Origin: an uncultured Oscillospiraceae bacterium
GTDB taxonomy: Bacteria; Bacillota; Clostridia; Oscillospirales; Oscillospiraceae
Direction: 5' to 3'
DNA: 24,433 nt
Assembly (NCBI GenBank): GCA_934565655.1
Contig: CAKTIE010000022.1
Coordinates: forward strand, 1-24,433
The first letter of the stretch is position 1. Each line of letters begins with the position of its first letter. Of this stretch, positions 1 through 7,206 are shown piece after piece. The position numbers and the translations under genes were made by a program. The notes under the pieces are model-generated. The model did not search any database, was not told where the DNA came from, and saw only the letters and a list, made by a program, of their open reading frames with translations.

Positions 1-420
<420 letters not shown>

Positions 421-423
421 TAT

Positions 424-451
424 AAAAAAACGGCCGCAAGGCCGTTTTTTT
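424..451 (+). terminator. Intrinsic terminator of lepA
   Basis: CGGCC-GCAA-GGCCG stem-loop preceded by seven A and followed by seven T, four bases after the lepA stop. The flanking A and T tracts lengthen the stem and would let it work on both strands. Confidence 0.9.
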
Positions 452-467
452 ATTGGGGGGTTTTATG

Positions 468-545
468 GCGGCGGGGTGAGGTCACCCCGCCCTACGCACA
501 GGATATCAAAGCCTTTTCGTAGGGCGGCATGACCACATGCCGCCG
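468..545. repeat. Free-standing pair of REP-like palindromes
   Basis: Two palindromes lie about 24 bases apart: GCGGGGTGA/TCACCCCGC at 471-490 followed by CCTAC, and GTAGGGC followed by GCATG/CATGC at about 519-543. The same pair in the same relative layout forms the centre of the repeat at 8210-8767 (8439-8516), and in reverse at 4275-4353. Here it occurs without the flanking arms. The stems differ between copies while staying palindromic, and the GTAGGGC edge is constant. No coding function is supported. Confidence 0.8.
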
Positions 546-565
546 CACGGATGAACCACAGCCTT

Positions 566-733
566 TCAACCCTCCGTCTCAACATAGATATCCTCGCACG
601 CCTGCATCCCCTCCACCAGCAGGGCCTGACCGCGGCGCAGCTTTTCTCCGGACTCACTGCCGGATTCCATGACCTCCAGCGCCCGTTCCACCGCGACGCA
701 CAGCTGAAAATACATCTTCTGATAATCTGCCAT
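566..733 (-). CDS. Small protein of unknown function, divergent from an XRE regulator
   Basis: A 55-residue ORF starting MADYQKMYFQLCVAVERALE and ending EDIYVETEG. It is preceded by a good ribosome binding site (AAAGGAGTG, seven to eight bases before ATG) and by a promoter at 763-791. The sequence is acidic, mostly helical in character, with no signal peptide, membrane segment or cysteine motif; I do not recognise the family. It runs divergently from the XRE regulator at 842, and the operator palindrome lies on its promoter, so it is probably repressed by that protein. It could be a partner of the regulator. An overlapping plus-strand ORF at 551-769 has no ribosome binding site and is less likely. 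Confidence 0.7.
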   Translation of the reverse strand: MADYQKMYFQLCVAVERALEVMESGSESGEKLRRGQALLVEGMQACEDIYVETEG

Positions 734-762
734 TTGCCAGCACTCCTTTCCTTAATACCTGT

Positions 763-791
763 ATTTTAGTAAAGATGTTTACTAAAATCAA
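763..791 (-). promoter_or_regulatory. Promoter of the 55-residue small gene
   Basis: On the minus strand, TTGATT (786-791) and TAAAAT (763-768) are separated by exactly 17 bases, a good sigma-A-type promoter. The palindrome at 764-787 covers the spacer and most of the -10 element. The start codon is about 30 bases downstream. Confidence 0.7.
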
Positions 792-808
792 TAGTAAATA
801 TCTTTACT
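764..808. promoter_or_regulatory. Two palindromic operators in the divergent region
   Basis: AGTAAAGATGTTTACT sits within a longer palindrome at 764-787 (flanks TTTT and AAAA), and AGTAAATATCTTTACT at 793-808. The half-site AGTAAA/TTTACT is shared and the centres are 25 bases apart. The first covers the promoter of the small gene; the second precedes the XRE gene. The likely binder is the XRE protein at 842 acting on both genes, which is inference. Confidence 0.75.
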
Positions 809-841
809 GGATAGAATGTTGCATGAAAGGGGACATGCAGC

Positions 842-1048
842 ATGGATTATACGCGCAGGCTCCGTGATCTGCGGGAGGATCACGACAAGACGCAGCAGGA
901 TATTGCCGGGGTGCTGGGCACGTCTCAGACCATGTACGCCCGGTATGAGCGGGGCGCCAATGAGCTGCCGCTGCGCCATCTGGTGAAGCTGGCGGAGTAC
1001 TACCACGTCAGCACCGACTATCTTCTGGGACTTTCCGACACCAAATAA
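842..1048 (+). CDS. XRE-family helix-turn-helix regulator
   Basis: A 68-residue protein, essentially one Cro/C1-type helix-turn-helix: RLRDLREDHDKTQQDIAGVL (about residues 6-25) leads into the recognition helix SQTMYARYERGANELP, then LVKLAEYYHVSTDYLLGL, the usual end of this domain. There is no extra ligand or dimer domain, which is typical of small autoregulated repressors. An AAGGGG ribosome binding site lies about 9 bases before ATG. It diverges from the 55-residue gene, with two matching palindromes between, so it probably represses both. A strong terminator follows directly. Confidence 0.9.
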   Translation: MDYTRRLRDLREDHDKTQQDIAGVLGTSQTMYARYERGANELPLRHLVKLAEYYHVSTDYLLGLSDTK

Positions 1049-1087
1049 AAAAATACGCCTGACCATTCCGGTCAGGCGTATTTTTTT
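1047..1087. terminator. Bidirectional intrinsic terminator
   Basis: ATACGCCTGACC and GGTCAGGCGTAT form a 12-base-pair stem with an ATTCC loop, with A-rich and T-rich flanks on the two sides. It sits between the convergent XRE gene and ptsH and would stop transcription from either. Confidence 0.93.
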
Positions 1088-1099
1088 CACAGATAAAGG

Positions 1100-1363
1100 T
1101 TACTCGCCCAGCTGATGCTCTACCAGCTCGCTCAGGGCGTCCACGGCGGCGGTCTCGTCGCTGCCGTCAGCGATCAGGGTGATGGTGGTGCCCTTCACGA
1201 TGCCCAGGCTCAGCACGCCCAGCAGGCTCTTGGCGTTGACGCGGCGCTCTTCCTTCTCCACCCAGATGCCGCTCTTGAACTCATTGGCCTTCTGGATAAA
1301 ATAAGTGGCGGGTCTGGCGTGCAGGCCAACCTCGTTATTTACGGTGACTTCCTTCGTATACAT
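1100..1363 (-). CDS. ptsH: HPr phosphocarrier protein
   Basis: 87 residues, the usual HPr length. The active site GLHARPAT places the phosphorylated histidine at residue 15, and NAKSLLGVLSLG places serine 46 for HPr kinase. His15 argues for true HPr rather than Crh, which lacks it. HPr passes phosphate from enzyme I to sugar-specific EIIA proteins; its Ser46-phosphorylated form signals carbon status with CcpA in Firmicutes. No ptsI follows: the gene stands alone with its own promoter at 1422-1449 and a terminator. Ribosome binding site is AAGGAGAA before ATG. Confidence 0.96.
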   Translation of the reverse strand: MYTKEVTVNNEVGLHARPATYFIQKANEFKSGIWVEKEERRVNAKSLLGVLSLGIVKGTTITLIADGSDETAAVDALSELVEHQLGE

Positions 1364-1421
1364 TGTCCGTTCTCCTTCACGTCAGTATCTCGGCCCGTAT
1401 GCCGATACTCTCACTTACACT

Positions 1422-1449
1422 ATTATATCGAATCGCCGCAATAATGCAA
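1422..1449 (-). promoter_or_regulatory. Promoter of ptsH
   Basis: On the minus strand, TTGCAT (1444-1449) and a perfect TATAAT (1422-1427) are separated by 16 bases. The leader of about 50 bases holds a small imperfect hairpin (AGTATC/GATACT, about 1386-1411) just before the ribosome binding site. Confidence 0.8.
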
Positions 1450-1481
1450 TAGACATTCCCACAAAATATCAATGGCTGCCT

Positions 1482-1510
1482 GAAAAAAAGAGTGTGAAAA
1501 CTGTCACATC
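1482..1510 (-). terminator. Weak terminator after mutS2
   Basis: Reading the minus strand past the mutS2 stop, a short stem GTGA/TCAC is followed by a run of seven T. The T-run is good but the stem is short, so leakage into ptsH is possible. Confidence 0.4.
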
Positions 1511-1524
1511 CGACAAAAAACGGC

Positions 1525-3924
1525 CTATTTCAGCTCCACAACGGTAACGCCGGCCTCGCCCTCGCCATAGCGGCCCAGCCGGAAGGACTTCACCGCCCGG
1601 TTCCGCTTCAGCATCTCATGCACTGCCTTGCGCAGCGCGCCGGTGCCCTTGCCGTGGATGATGGTGACGGTGTCCAGCTTGGCCATCACCGCCGCGTCGA
1701 TGTAATTTTCCACCACGCTCTCGGCCTCCAGCGTCTCCATGCCCCGGATGTCCAGCTCCGAGGCGGCCCGGGCCGCCAGCTGGATCTGAGGGGACACGTT
1801 CTTCCGCTGGGCGGCCGCCGCCTGCTTCTTCCGCTTCTCAATCTCCTCGGCGGATTCCAGCAGCCGCACCTGTCCGGCCTTCACGGTCATCTTCATCTTC
1901 CCCGCCTGTAACAGCATGGAGCCGTCGCCGTTGACGTTCAGCACCGTGGCGGCGGTTTTCACACCTGCCAGCTCCACCAGATCGCCCACGGCGATGGGGC
2001 GGCTGGGCGCGGGGGCCTCCGCCTCCTCGTCCCGGCTGTGGAGCACCGCCTCCGTCTCCTTCAGGTCGTGGCGGATGGCCGCCTTGGCGTCGTTCATCTG
2101 CTGGAAGTTGGCGGCGCGGGTCTGCTGCTTCCGCAGCTCCTCCAGCTGGGCGAAGATCTCCTCCGTTTTCTGCTGGGCCTCCCGCACGATGCGCTTGGCT
2201 TCGGCCTCGCCCTTGGCCCGGGCGTTCTCCTTGGCCTTCTCCATCTGCTCCCGGAAGATCCGGGCCTTGCGGGCGTCCTCCTCCCGCTGCTGCCACAGCC
2301 GGTTGGCCTCGGTCTGGGCCTTTTCCAGCCGCTGGCGCTTCTCCTCCAGCTGGGCCAGCACGTCCTCGAACCGGAGGGATTCGCTGTCCATCTGGGCCTT
2401 GGCGTCGGCAATGACGCTCTCGTCCAGTCCCAGCCGCCGGGAGATGGCAAAGGCGTTGGACTTACCGGGGATGCCCACCAGCAGCCGGTAGGTGGGCCGC
2501 AGGGTCTGCACGTCGAATTCGCAGCTGGCGTTTTCCACGCCCGCCGTGGTCATGGCGAAGGTTTTCAGCTCGGCATAGTGGGTGGTGGCGGCGATCAGCG
2601 CGCCCTTTGACCGGGCGTGCTGGATGATGGCGATGGCCAGCGCCGCGCCCTCCACCGGGTCGGTGCCCGCGCCCAGTTCGTCGAACAGGATCAGGCTGTC
2701 GTCGTCCGCCTGCCGCAGGATCTCCACCGTGTTGGACATGTGGGCCGAGAAGGTGGACAGGCTCTGCTCGATGGACTGCTCGTCGCCCACATCCGCCAGA
2801 ATACGGTCAAAGACCCGCACGGTAGAGCCGCTGTCGGCGGGGATGTGCAGGCCGCACTGGGCCATCAGGCACAGGAGCCCCAGGGTTTTCAGCGTCACCG
2901 TCTTGCCGCCGGTGTTGGGGCCGGTGATCACCAGCGTGTCATAGTCGCCGCCCAGCTCCACCGTTACCGGCACGGCCTTGGCCTGATCCAGCAGGGGATG
3001 GCGGGCCCGCTTGAGACTGATCGCGCCCTTGCGCACCACCTCCGGACGGCTGGCATTCATGGTATAGCTCAGCTGGGCCCGGGCAAAGATCATGTCCAGA
3101 TGCACCAGCATGTCATAGTCCAGCAGGATGTACTCCATGGCGTCGGCGCACTGGGCGCTCAGCTCCCGCAGGATGCGCTCGATCTCCTTTTCCTCCCGGG
3201 CCTCCAGCTCCTTCAGCTCGTTGTTGGCCTGCACCACGCCCATGGGCTCTACGAACAGCGTGGCACCGGAGGAGGAGATGTCGTGTACCAGACCCGGTAG
3301 ACTGCCCTTGCACTCCGCCTTCACCGGCACCACGAACCGCCCGTCCCGCTGGGTGATCAGGGCCTCCTGCAGCACCTTGGCATAGGAGGGGGAGGAGATG
3401 ATCTTCTGCAGGATCTGCCGTCCCTTGCTGGCGGCGATGCGCATTTTCCGCCGGATGTCCGTCAGCTCGGCGCTGGCGGTGTCGGCAATGGTCTCCTCGT
3501 CCAGAATGGCCCCGTGGATGCGGTCCTCCAGATATTTGTTGGTGTGCAGGGCGCTGAAAAAGCGGTCGATGGCCGTGGCCTCGCCCTTACGTTCGGCGTC
3601 ATATTCATAGACCCGCCGGGCTGCCGTCAGCAGCCCCGCGATGTTCAGCAGCTCCCGGGTGTTCAGCATGCCGCCCCGGTCGGCCCGCGCCAGCGGCTCG
3701 GACACATCCTTCACCCCGGAAAAGCTGGGGGAGCCGTACAGCCCCAGCCGTTCCTTGGCGGCGTCGGTCTCGTCCAGCAGCCGCAGCACCTCCGCGCGGT
3801 CGGTGGCAGGCAGGAGCTTCCGGCTTTTTTCCCGCGCCGCCTCGCTGACGGCCTTGGCCGACAGCATCTCCAATACCGCCGGAAGCTCCAGCGTCCGTAT
3901 GGATTTTTCAAATAATTCACTCAT
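1525..3924 (-). CDS. mutS2: MutS2 (endonuclease / ribosome-collision ATPase)
   Basis: 799 residues from ATG at 3924 (MSELFEKSIRTLEL), close to the family length. Longer in-frame starts upstream read into repeat DNA and have no ribosome binding site; AAGGAT precedes the chosen start. Domain order: MutS core and lever region about 1-320; ATPase with Walker A GPNTGGKT at 335-342 and Walker B region DELGAGTDP at 415-423; a long charged coiled-coil-like stretch about 510-640; and a C-terminal Smr domain from about 723 with LDIRG and HGKGTG (757-762). There is no mismatch-recognition domain, which separates MutS2 from MutS. Family members suppress recombination and, in Bacillus, rescue collided ribosomes. 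Confidence 0.96.
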   Translation of the reverse strand: MSELFEKSIRTLELPAVLEMLSAKAVSEAAREKSRKLLPATDRAEVLRLLDETDAAKERLGLYGSPSFSGVKDVSEPLARADRGGMLNTRELLNIAGLLTAARRVYEYDAERKGEATAIDRFFSALHTNKYLEDRIHGAILDEETIADTASAELTDIRRKMRIAASKGRQILQKIISSPSYAKVLQEALITQRDGRFVVPVKAECKGSLPGLVHDISSSGATLFVEPMGVVQANNELKELEAREEKEIERILRELSAQCADAMEYILLDYDMLVHLDMIFARAQLSYTMNASRPEVVRKGAISLKRARHPLLDQAKAVPVTVELGGDYDTLVITGPNTGGKTVTLKTLGLLCLMAQCGLHIPADSGSTVRVFDRILADVGDEQSIEQSLSTFSAHMSNTVEILRQADDDSLILFDELGAGTDPVEGAALAIAIIQHARSKGALIAATTHYAELKTFAMTTAGVENASCEFDVQTLRPTYRLLVGIPGKSNAFAISRRLGLDESVIADAKAQMDSESLRFEDVLAQLEEKRQRLEKAQTEANRLWQQREEDARKARIFREQMEKAKENARAKGEAEAKRIVREAQQKTEEIFAQLEELRKQQTRAANFQQMNDAKAAIRHDLKETEAVLHSRDEEAEAPAPSRPIAVGDLVELAGVKTAATVLNVNGDGSMLLQAGKMKMTVKAGQVRLLESAEEIEKRKKQAAAAQRKNVSPQIQLAARAASELDIRGMETLEAESVVENYIDAAVMAKLDTVTIIHGKGTGALRKAVHEMLKRNRAVKSFRLGRYGEGEAGVTVVELK

Positions 3925-3992
3925 AATGTTGTATCCTTGATCAATACCTCTTTTATTGGTAAACGTAATACTTGTGCGGCGCAATGCAACGG

Positions 3993-4037
3993 CTTCTTGT
4001 GCCCATTCGTAGGGGCCGGCGTCCCCGACGGCCCGCC
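3993..4037. repeat. 45-bp direct repeat, copy 1
   Basis: Exact match, same orientation, to 4370-4414. It holds the palindrome-rich core GGGGCCGGCGTCCCC. It lies between the mutS2 start and the structured element, and its false translation contains GDAGPYEWAQE on the minus strand. Confidence 0.9.
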
Positions 4038-4050
4038 GTTTTGGGGAATT

Positions 4051-4353
4051 TCGCCCTCCGGGGCGACTTACTTTTGCCCGTGGTGGCAAAAGTAAGCAAA
4101 AGCACCACTTAAACCTGCGGTTTAAGAATCCGCGCACGCTATGCTCTGGTTATATTTGATACTCTTTTCCGCGCGTTCACAGAACATTGTGATTATTGTT
4201 GTGTATGACGAATCGACTTTCCTCTTGCGCCGCTGCCGCTGATATTATCGACGGTAGAACACAAAACGTTGTTCGGCGGCGCGATGTGGGCATCGCGCCC
4301 TACACAATTCTATCGGCGGGTGGTGCGTAGGGCGGGGTGACCTCACCCCGCCG
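4051..4353 (+). repeat. Structured repeat element A: one type I arm plus palindrome pair
   Basis: Fills most of the 495-base gap between mutS2 and recO. Three hairpins follow one another: TCGCCC/GGGCGA (4051-4066), CTTACTTTTGCC/GGCAAAAGTAAG (4067-4096) and CTTAAACC/GGTTTAAG (4108-4126). Then come the GCGCACGCTAT box and GCGCCGCTGCCGCT at 4227-4240. Two REP-like palindromes follow (4275-4303, 4326-4353), matching in order the centre of the element at 8210-8767 when that is read in reverse. The second arm seen in the other two copies is missing. No gene is supported here. Confidence 0.85.
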
Positions 4354-4369
4354 TGTGGAGCCGTACCAG

Positions 4370-4414
4370 CTTCTTGTGCCCATTCGTAGGGGCCGGCGTC
4401 CCCGACGGCCCGCC
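4370..4414. repeat. 45-bp direct repeat, copy 2
   Basis: Exact copy of 3993-4037, lying just after the recO stop (minus strand). The two copies bracket element A. Confidence 0.9.
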
Positions 4415-4419
4415 TCGGG

Positions 4420-5193
4420 TCATTCCGCGTCCTCCTCCGCAGGCAAAAACGCCTTGTAGTAGTCCAGCGTCTGGAACCCCCGCTCCAGCTGTACCGCGCA
4501 GAAGGCTTCCCCCGCCCGATCCAGCATCCGCATGTCCCGCGCACCCAGCGCGAAGCCGTACAGCCTCTTGGGCGGACAGTACAGGATGTACCGCAGCGCC
4601 TGCACGGCACTCTCTGTCAGGGGCAGGCTCAGCCCGCCGCCGCTCAGGCGGCATCCGCCGCACCGCAGTACCCCCTGCATCACGTCCAGCATGGGGGCCT
4701 CCGGCATCTCCCGGCCGCAGACGGCGCAGCCGTCCGCCAGCGGCGCGAAGCCCGCCGCCTCCATCAGCCGCCATACGAAGGCGGTTTTCACCAGCCGCGG
4801 CTCCTTGCCCAGCGTTCCCAGCGCGAACAGGGCGTTCAGCAGCAGCGGCAGGATCTCCGCCGCCGCCATGGCGTCCTGACATACCGCCTCCGTCAGCTCG
4901 GCGAAATAGGCCGCCAGCGCCAGCCGCTCGATGTCCTGCCGCACGCCGTCAAACAGCTCGATGGTGTTGGCCTCCGCCAGATAGTACCACTCGCCCTTGC
5001 GCCGCAGCGTCATCTCATCATAGGCCAGCAGCTGGCACGCGGCGGTATACTTGCTGCGGCGGCTGCGGGCCCCCTTGGCAATGACGCTGATGCGGCCCAG
5101 CTCCGGCGTCAGCACCGTCAGAATCTTGTCCGATTCCTTGGTCTCCGTCTCCCGCAGGACAAGGCCCGCGGTCACGAATGTTCCGTTGTCCAC
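4420..5193 (-). CDS. recO: DNA repair protein RecO
   Basis: 257 residues from a GTG start at 5193, chosen because GGAGG lies seven bases upstream and the product then begins with the normal OB-fold (residues 1-80, TAGLVLRETETKESDKILTVLT). A helical middle follows, then a zinc finger with CAVC at 156-159 and CGGC at 178-181, and DYYKAFL near the end. RecO works with RecR to load RecA onto SSB-coated single-stranded DNA. The start overlaps the end of the small yqzL gene by 22 bases, so translation is probably coupled. Order era-yqzL-recO is as in Bacillus. Confidence 0.95.
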   Translation of the reverse strand: MDNGTFVTAGLVLRETETKESDKILTVLTPELGRISVIAKGARSRRSKYTAACQLLAYDEMTLRRKGEWYYLAEANTIELFDGVRQDIERLALAAYFAELTEAVCQDAMAAAEILPLLLNALFALGTLGKEPRLVKTAFVWRLMEAAGFAPLADGCAVCGREMPEAPMLDVMQGVLRCGGCRLSGGGLSLPLTESAVQALRYILYCPPKRLYGFALGARDMRMLDRAGEAFCAVQLERGFQTLDYYKAFLPAEEDAE

Positions 5194-5270
5194 GTTCCGT
5201 CCTCCGTGTCTCTGGCCATTAGCCACGCCTCCGGCGCGCCGGTGTCCCAGAACAGCTCCCAGTAATCCAC
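5172..5270 (-). CDS. yqzL: YqzL-like small protein
   Basis: A 32-residue ORF between era and recO, beginning with GTG at 5270 and reading VDYWELFWDTGAPEAWLMAR. An AGGTGA ribosome binding site lies upstream, and an in-frame TAG just before the GTG excludes a longer form from the preceding ATG. The aromatic residues and the TG.x.EAWL pattern recall the YqzL family, whose gene sits in this exact place in Bacillus; function is unknown. It is somewhat shorter than the roughly 45 residues I recall for the family. Assignment depends on position plus motif, not on a search. Confidence 0.7.
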   Translation of the reverse strand: MDYWELFWDTGAPEAWLMARDTEDGTWTTEHS

Positions 5271-5325
5271 CGCCTATCACCTCATGCCTAGCATGTGCCG
5301 CGGCGGCGGTTCCATGTCTGGTAAT

Positions 5326-6225
5326 TTACTCCTCGTTGAAGCCCTGGCTTCTGATGAAGTTCACGTTGTCGCGCCAGTTCTCCTTCACCTTCACCCAAGT
5401 CTCCAGATATACCTTGGTGCCCATGAATTTTTCGATATCCTGCCGGGCCAGGGTGCTGATGCGCTTCATCATGTCGCCGTGCTTGCCGATGATGATGCCC
5501 TTGTGGCTGGCCTTCTCGCAGTAGATGGTCACGTCCAGATCGATAATGCCGTTGTCCCGCTCGGTGAACCGGGTCACCTCCACCGCCGTGCCGTGGGGGA
5601 TCTCCTTGTCCAGGCATTGCAGCATCTTCTCCCGCAGGATCTCGGCGCACACCTGGGCGTCGGGCTGATCGGTGGTCATGCCGTCGGGGAACAGCTGCGG
5701 CCCCTCCTGTGCATAGTTCTGCAATTGCGCCAGCAGCTCGTCCAGTCCGTCGCCGGTGCGTGCGGAGATGGGGATGATGGCGTCAAAGCCGCTGTATACC
5801 TCGTTGTAGGCGGCGATCACCGCCAGCAGGTCGTCCTTCTTCTCCACGGTGTCCACCTTGTTGATGCACAGCACCACCGGCAGCTTCTCCTCCTCGATAC
5901 GCCGCAGCAGGATGCGCTCCGGCTCGCCCACATGGGCGATAGGCTCCACCAGCAGCAGCGCGCACTCCACGGCGCTGAGACTTTCCCGCACCACCTTCAC
6001 CATATAGTCGCCCAGACGGCTGCGGGGCTTGTGCAGGCCCGGCGTATCCAGCAGCACGAACTGGGTGTCGCCCCGGTTCACCACGCCGTAGATACGGTTG
6101 CGGGTAGTCTGAGGCTTCTTGGATACGATGGCGATCTTTTCGCCCACCAGGGCGTTGGTCAGGCTGGACTTGCCCACGTTGGGCCGTCCGCACACGGTGA
6201 TCATCGCGGTTTTCGTAATGTTCAT
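5326..6225 (-). CDS. era: GTPase Era
   Basis: 299 residues, the normal Era size. GTPase motifs: G1 GRPNVGKS at 13-20, switch I region PQTTRN at 38-43, G3 DTPG at 60-63, G4 NKVD at 122-125, G5 SAR at 154-156. The C-terminal KH domain has GIIIGKHG at 243-250, which binds the 3' end of 16S rRNA. Era checks late 30S subunit assembly at the ribosome or membrane. GAGGAT lies about eight bases before ATG. The upstream gap to ybeY is occupied by repeat element B, so co-transcription with ybeY is uncertain. Confidence 0.98.
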   Translation of the reverse strand: MNITKTAMITVCGRPNVGKSSLTNALVGEKIAIVSKKPQTTRNRIYGVVNRGDTQFVLLDTPGLHKPRSRLGDYMVKVVRESLSAVECALLLVEPIAHVGEPERILLRRIEEEKLPVVLCINKVDTVEKKDDLLAVIAAYNEVYSGFDAIIPISARTGDGLDELLAQLQNYAQEGPQLFPDGMTTDQPDAQVCAEILREKMLQCLDKEIPHGTAVEVTRFTERDNGIIDLDVTIYCEKASHKGIIIGKHGDMMKRISTLARQDIEKFMGTKVYLETWVKVKENWRDNVNFIRSQGFNEE

Positions 6226-6274
6226 TCAGGTGATCCTCAACTTTCTTTTGTTTGAGCAATGTTTTTGGAGAGTT

Positions 6275-6705
6275 TCGCTCTCCGGAGCGACCTACTTTTG
6301 CCAATAGCGGCAAAAGTAGGCAAAAGCGCCAGAAGGAACCTCCGGTTCCTTCACTTCCGGGCGCGCTATAACATTTTTTAGATGCGTGACCATGTACCGC
6401 ACGTTCACGCAAAATTTCCGTTGCCGTGCTGTTGTCGAATCGTCTCATCATCAGCGCCGCTGCCGCTGATGCCTACGTCGAACAACGCTGTCGGTTCTAC
6501 CGTTGAAAAGATGAGCGGCAGCGGCGCAAGAGGAAAGTCGATTCGTCATACATAGCGATAACAACAATGTTCTGCGAGCGCGCGGCAAAGGATATCAAAA
6601 AAGGGAGAGGCATAGCGTGGGCGGATTCTTAAACCGCAGGTTTAAGCTGTTCTTTTGGTCACTTTTGGAACAGCGGCCAAAAGTGACTCGCGCTCGGAAG
6701 CGCGA
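6275..6705. repeat. Structured repeat element B: head-to-head type II and type I arms
   Basis: Occupies nearly all of the 489-base gap between era and ybeY. Left arm hairpins: TCGCTC/GAGCGA (6275-6290), CCTACTTTTGCC/GGCAAAAGTAGG (6291-6320), GAAGGAACC/GGTTCCTTC (6332-6352). Right arm, inverted: CTTAAACC/GGTTTAAG (6628-6646), GTCACTTTTGG/CCAAAAGTGAC (6658-6687), TCGCGCT/AGCGCGA (6688-6705). The inner ends pair through GCGCCGCTGCCGCT (6454-6467) and its exact complement (6514-6527). The outer edge stops ten bases from the ybeY stop codon. No protein is supported. Confidence 0.88.
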
Positions 6706-6714
6706 AACACTTTT

Positions 6715-7206
6715 TTACCTCTCCAACCCCAATTCTGCCATAATGACCTCTTCCCGTTCCCGCATCTGGGCCTTCATGGGGCCTTCGTCCAGATGGTCAT
6801 AGCCCAGCAGATGCAGCACCGAGTGTACCACCAGGTACGCCAGCTCCCGGCGGTTGGAGTGGCCGTACTCCTTAGCCTGGGCCTGTACCCGCTCCATGGA
6901 CAGCACCATGTCGCCCAGGGGCACCAGTCCCGTGCCGGGGTCGGCGTCCTCCTGACCGGGCAGCTCACCGGGGGTCAGCTCGAACTCCGGAAAGCTCAGC
7001 ACGTCGGTGGGCCGGTCCACCTGCCGCATGTCCCGGTTGATCTGATGGATGCCCGCGTCGCTGGTCACCAGCACGTCCACCTCACAGGGGAAGTCCACCC
7101 CCTGCATAGCCAGCGCCGTGCGGATCACACGGCGGATCAGCGCCTTTTTCTCGTCGCTTACCCCCGGCACATCGGCGGTGACGGGGATGTAATGCCGCTT
7201 CGCCAT
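6715..7206 (-). CDS. ybeY: Endoribonuclease YbeY (rRNA maturation)
   Basis: 163 residues. The zinc-binding signature HSVLHLLGYDH spans residues 128-138, giving the three histidines 128, 132 and 138. The upstream block RPTDVLSFPEFE is also typical. YbeY is a single-strand RNA endonuclease involved in 16S 3'-end maturation and 70S quality control. Its ATG overlaps the phoH stop by one base (TAATG), so the two are translationally coupled. In Bacillus the HD-family gene yqfF separates phoH and ybeY; here it is absent. Confidence 0.97.
   Translation of the reverse strand: MAKRHYIPVTADVPGVSDEKKALIRRVIRTALAMQGVDFPCEVDVLVTSDAGIHQINRDMRQVDRPTDVLSFPEFELTPGELPGQEDADPGTGLVPLGDMVLSMERVQAQAKEYGHSNRRELAYLVVHSVLHLLGYDHLDEGPMKAQMREREEVIMAELGLER

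Noticed and set aside
551..769. A 72-codon plus-strand frame over the 55-residue minus-strand gene
   Set aside because: No ribosome binding site precedes its ATG, and it would run into the divergent promoter; the minus-strand frame has both signals.
3925..4137. N-terminal extension of MutS2 by 71 residues
   Set aside because: The extension translates repeat DNA, including the 45-base unit, has no ribosome binding site, and the family N-terminus fits the ATG at 3924.
6617..6802. Short plus-strand protein starting MGGFLNRRFK, similar to frames at 8636 and, on the minus strand, at 4137
   Set aside because: These frames share sequence only because they read the same repeat arm. The hairpins explain the conservation better than a protein does.
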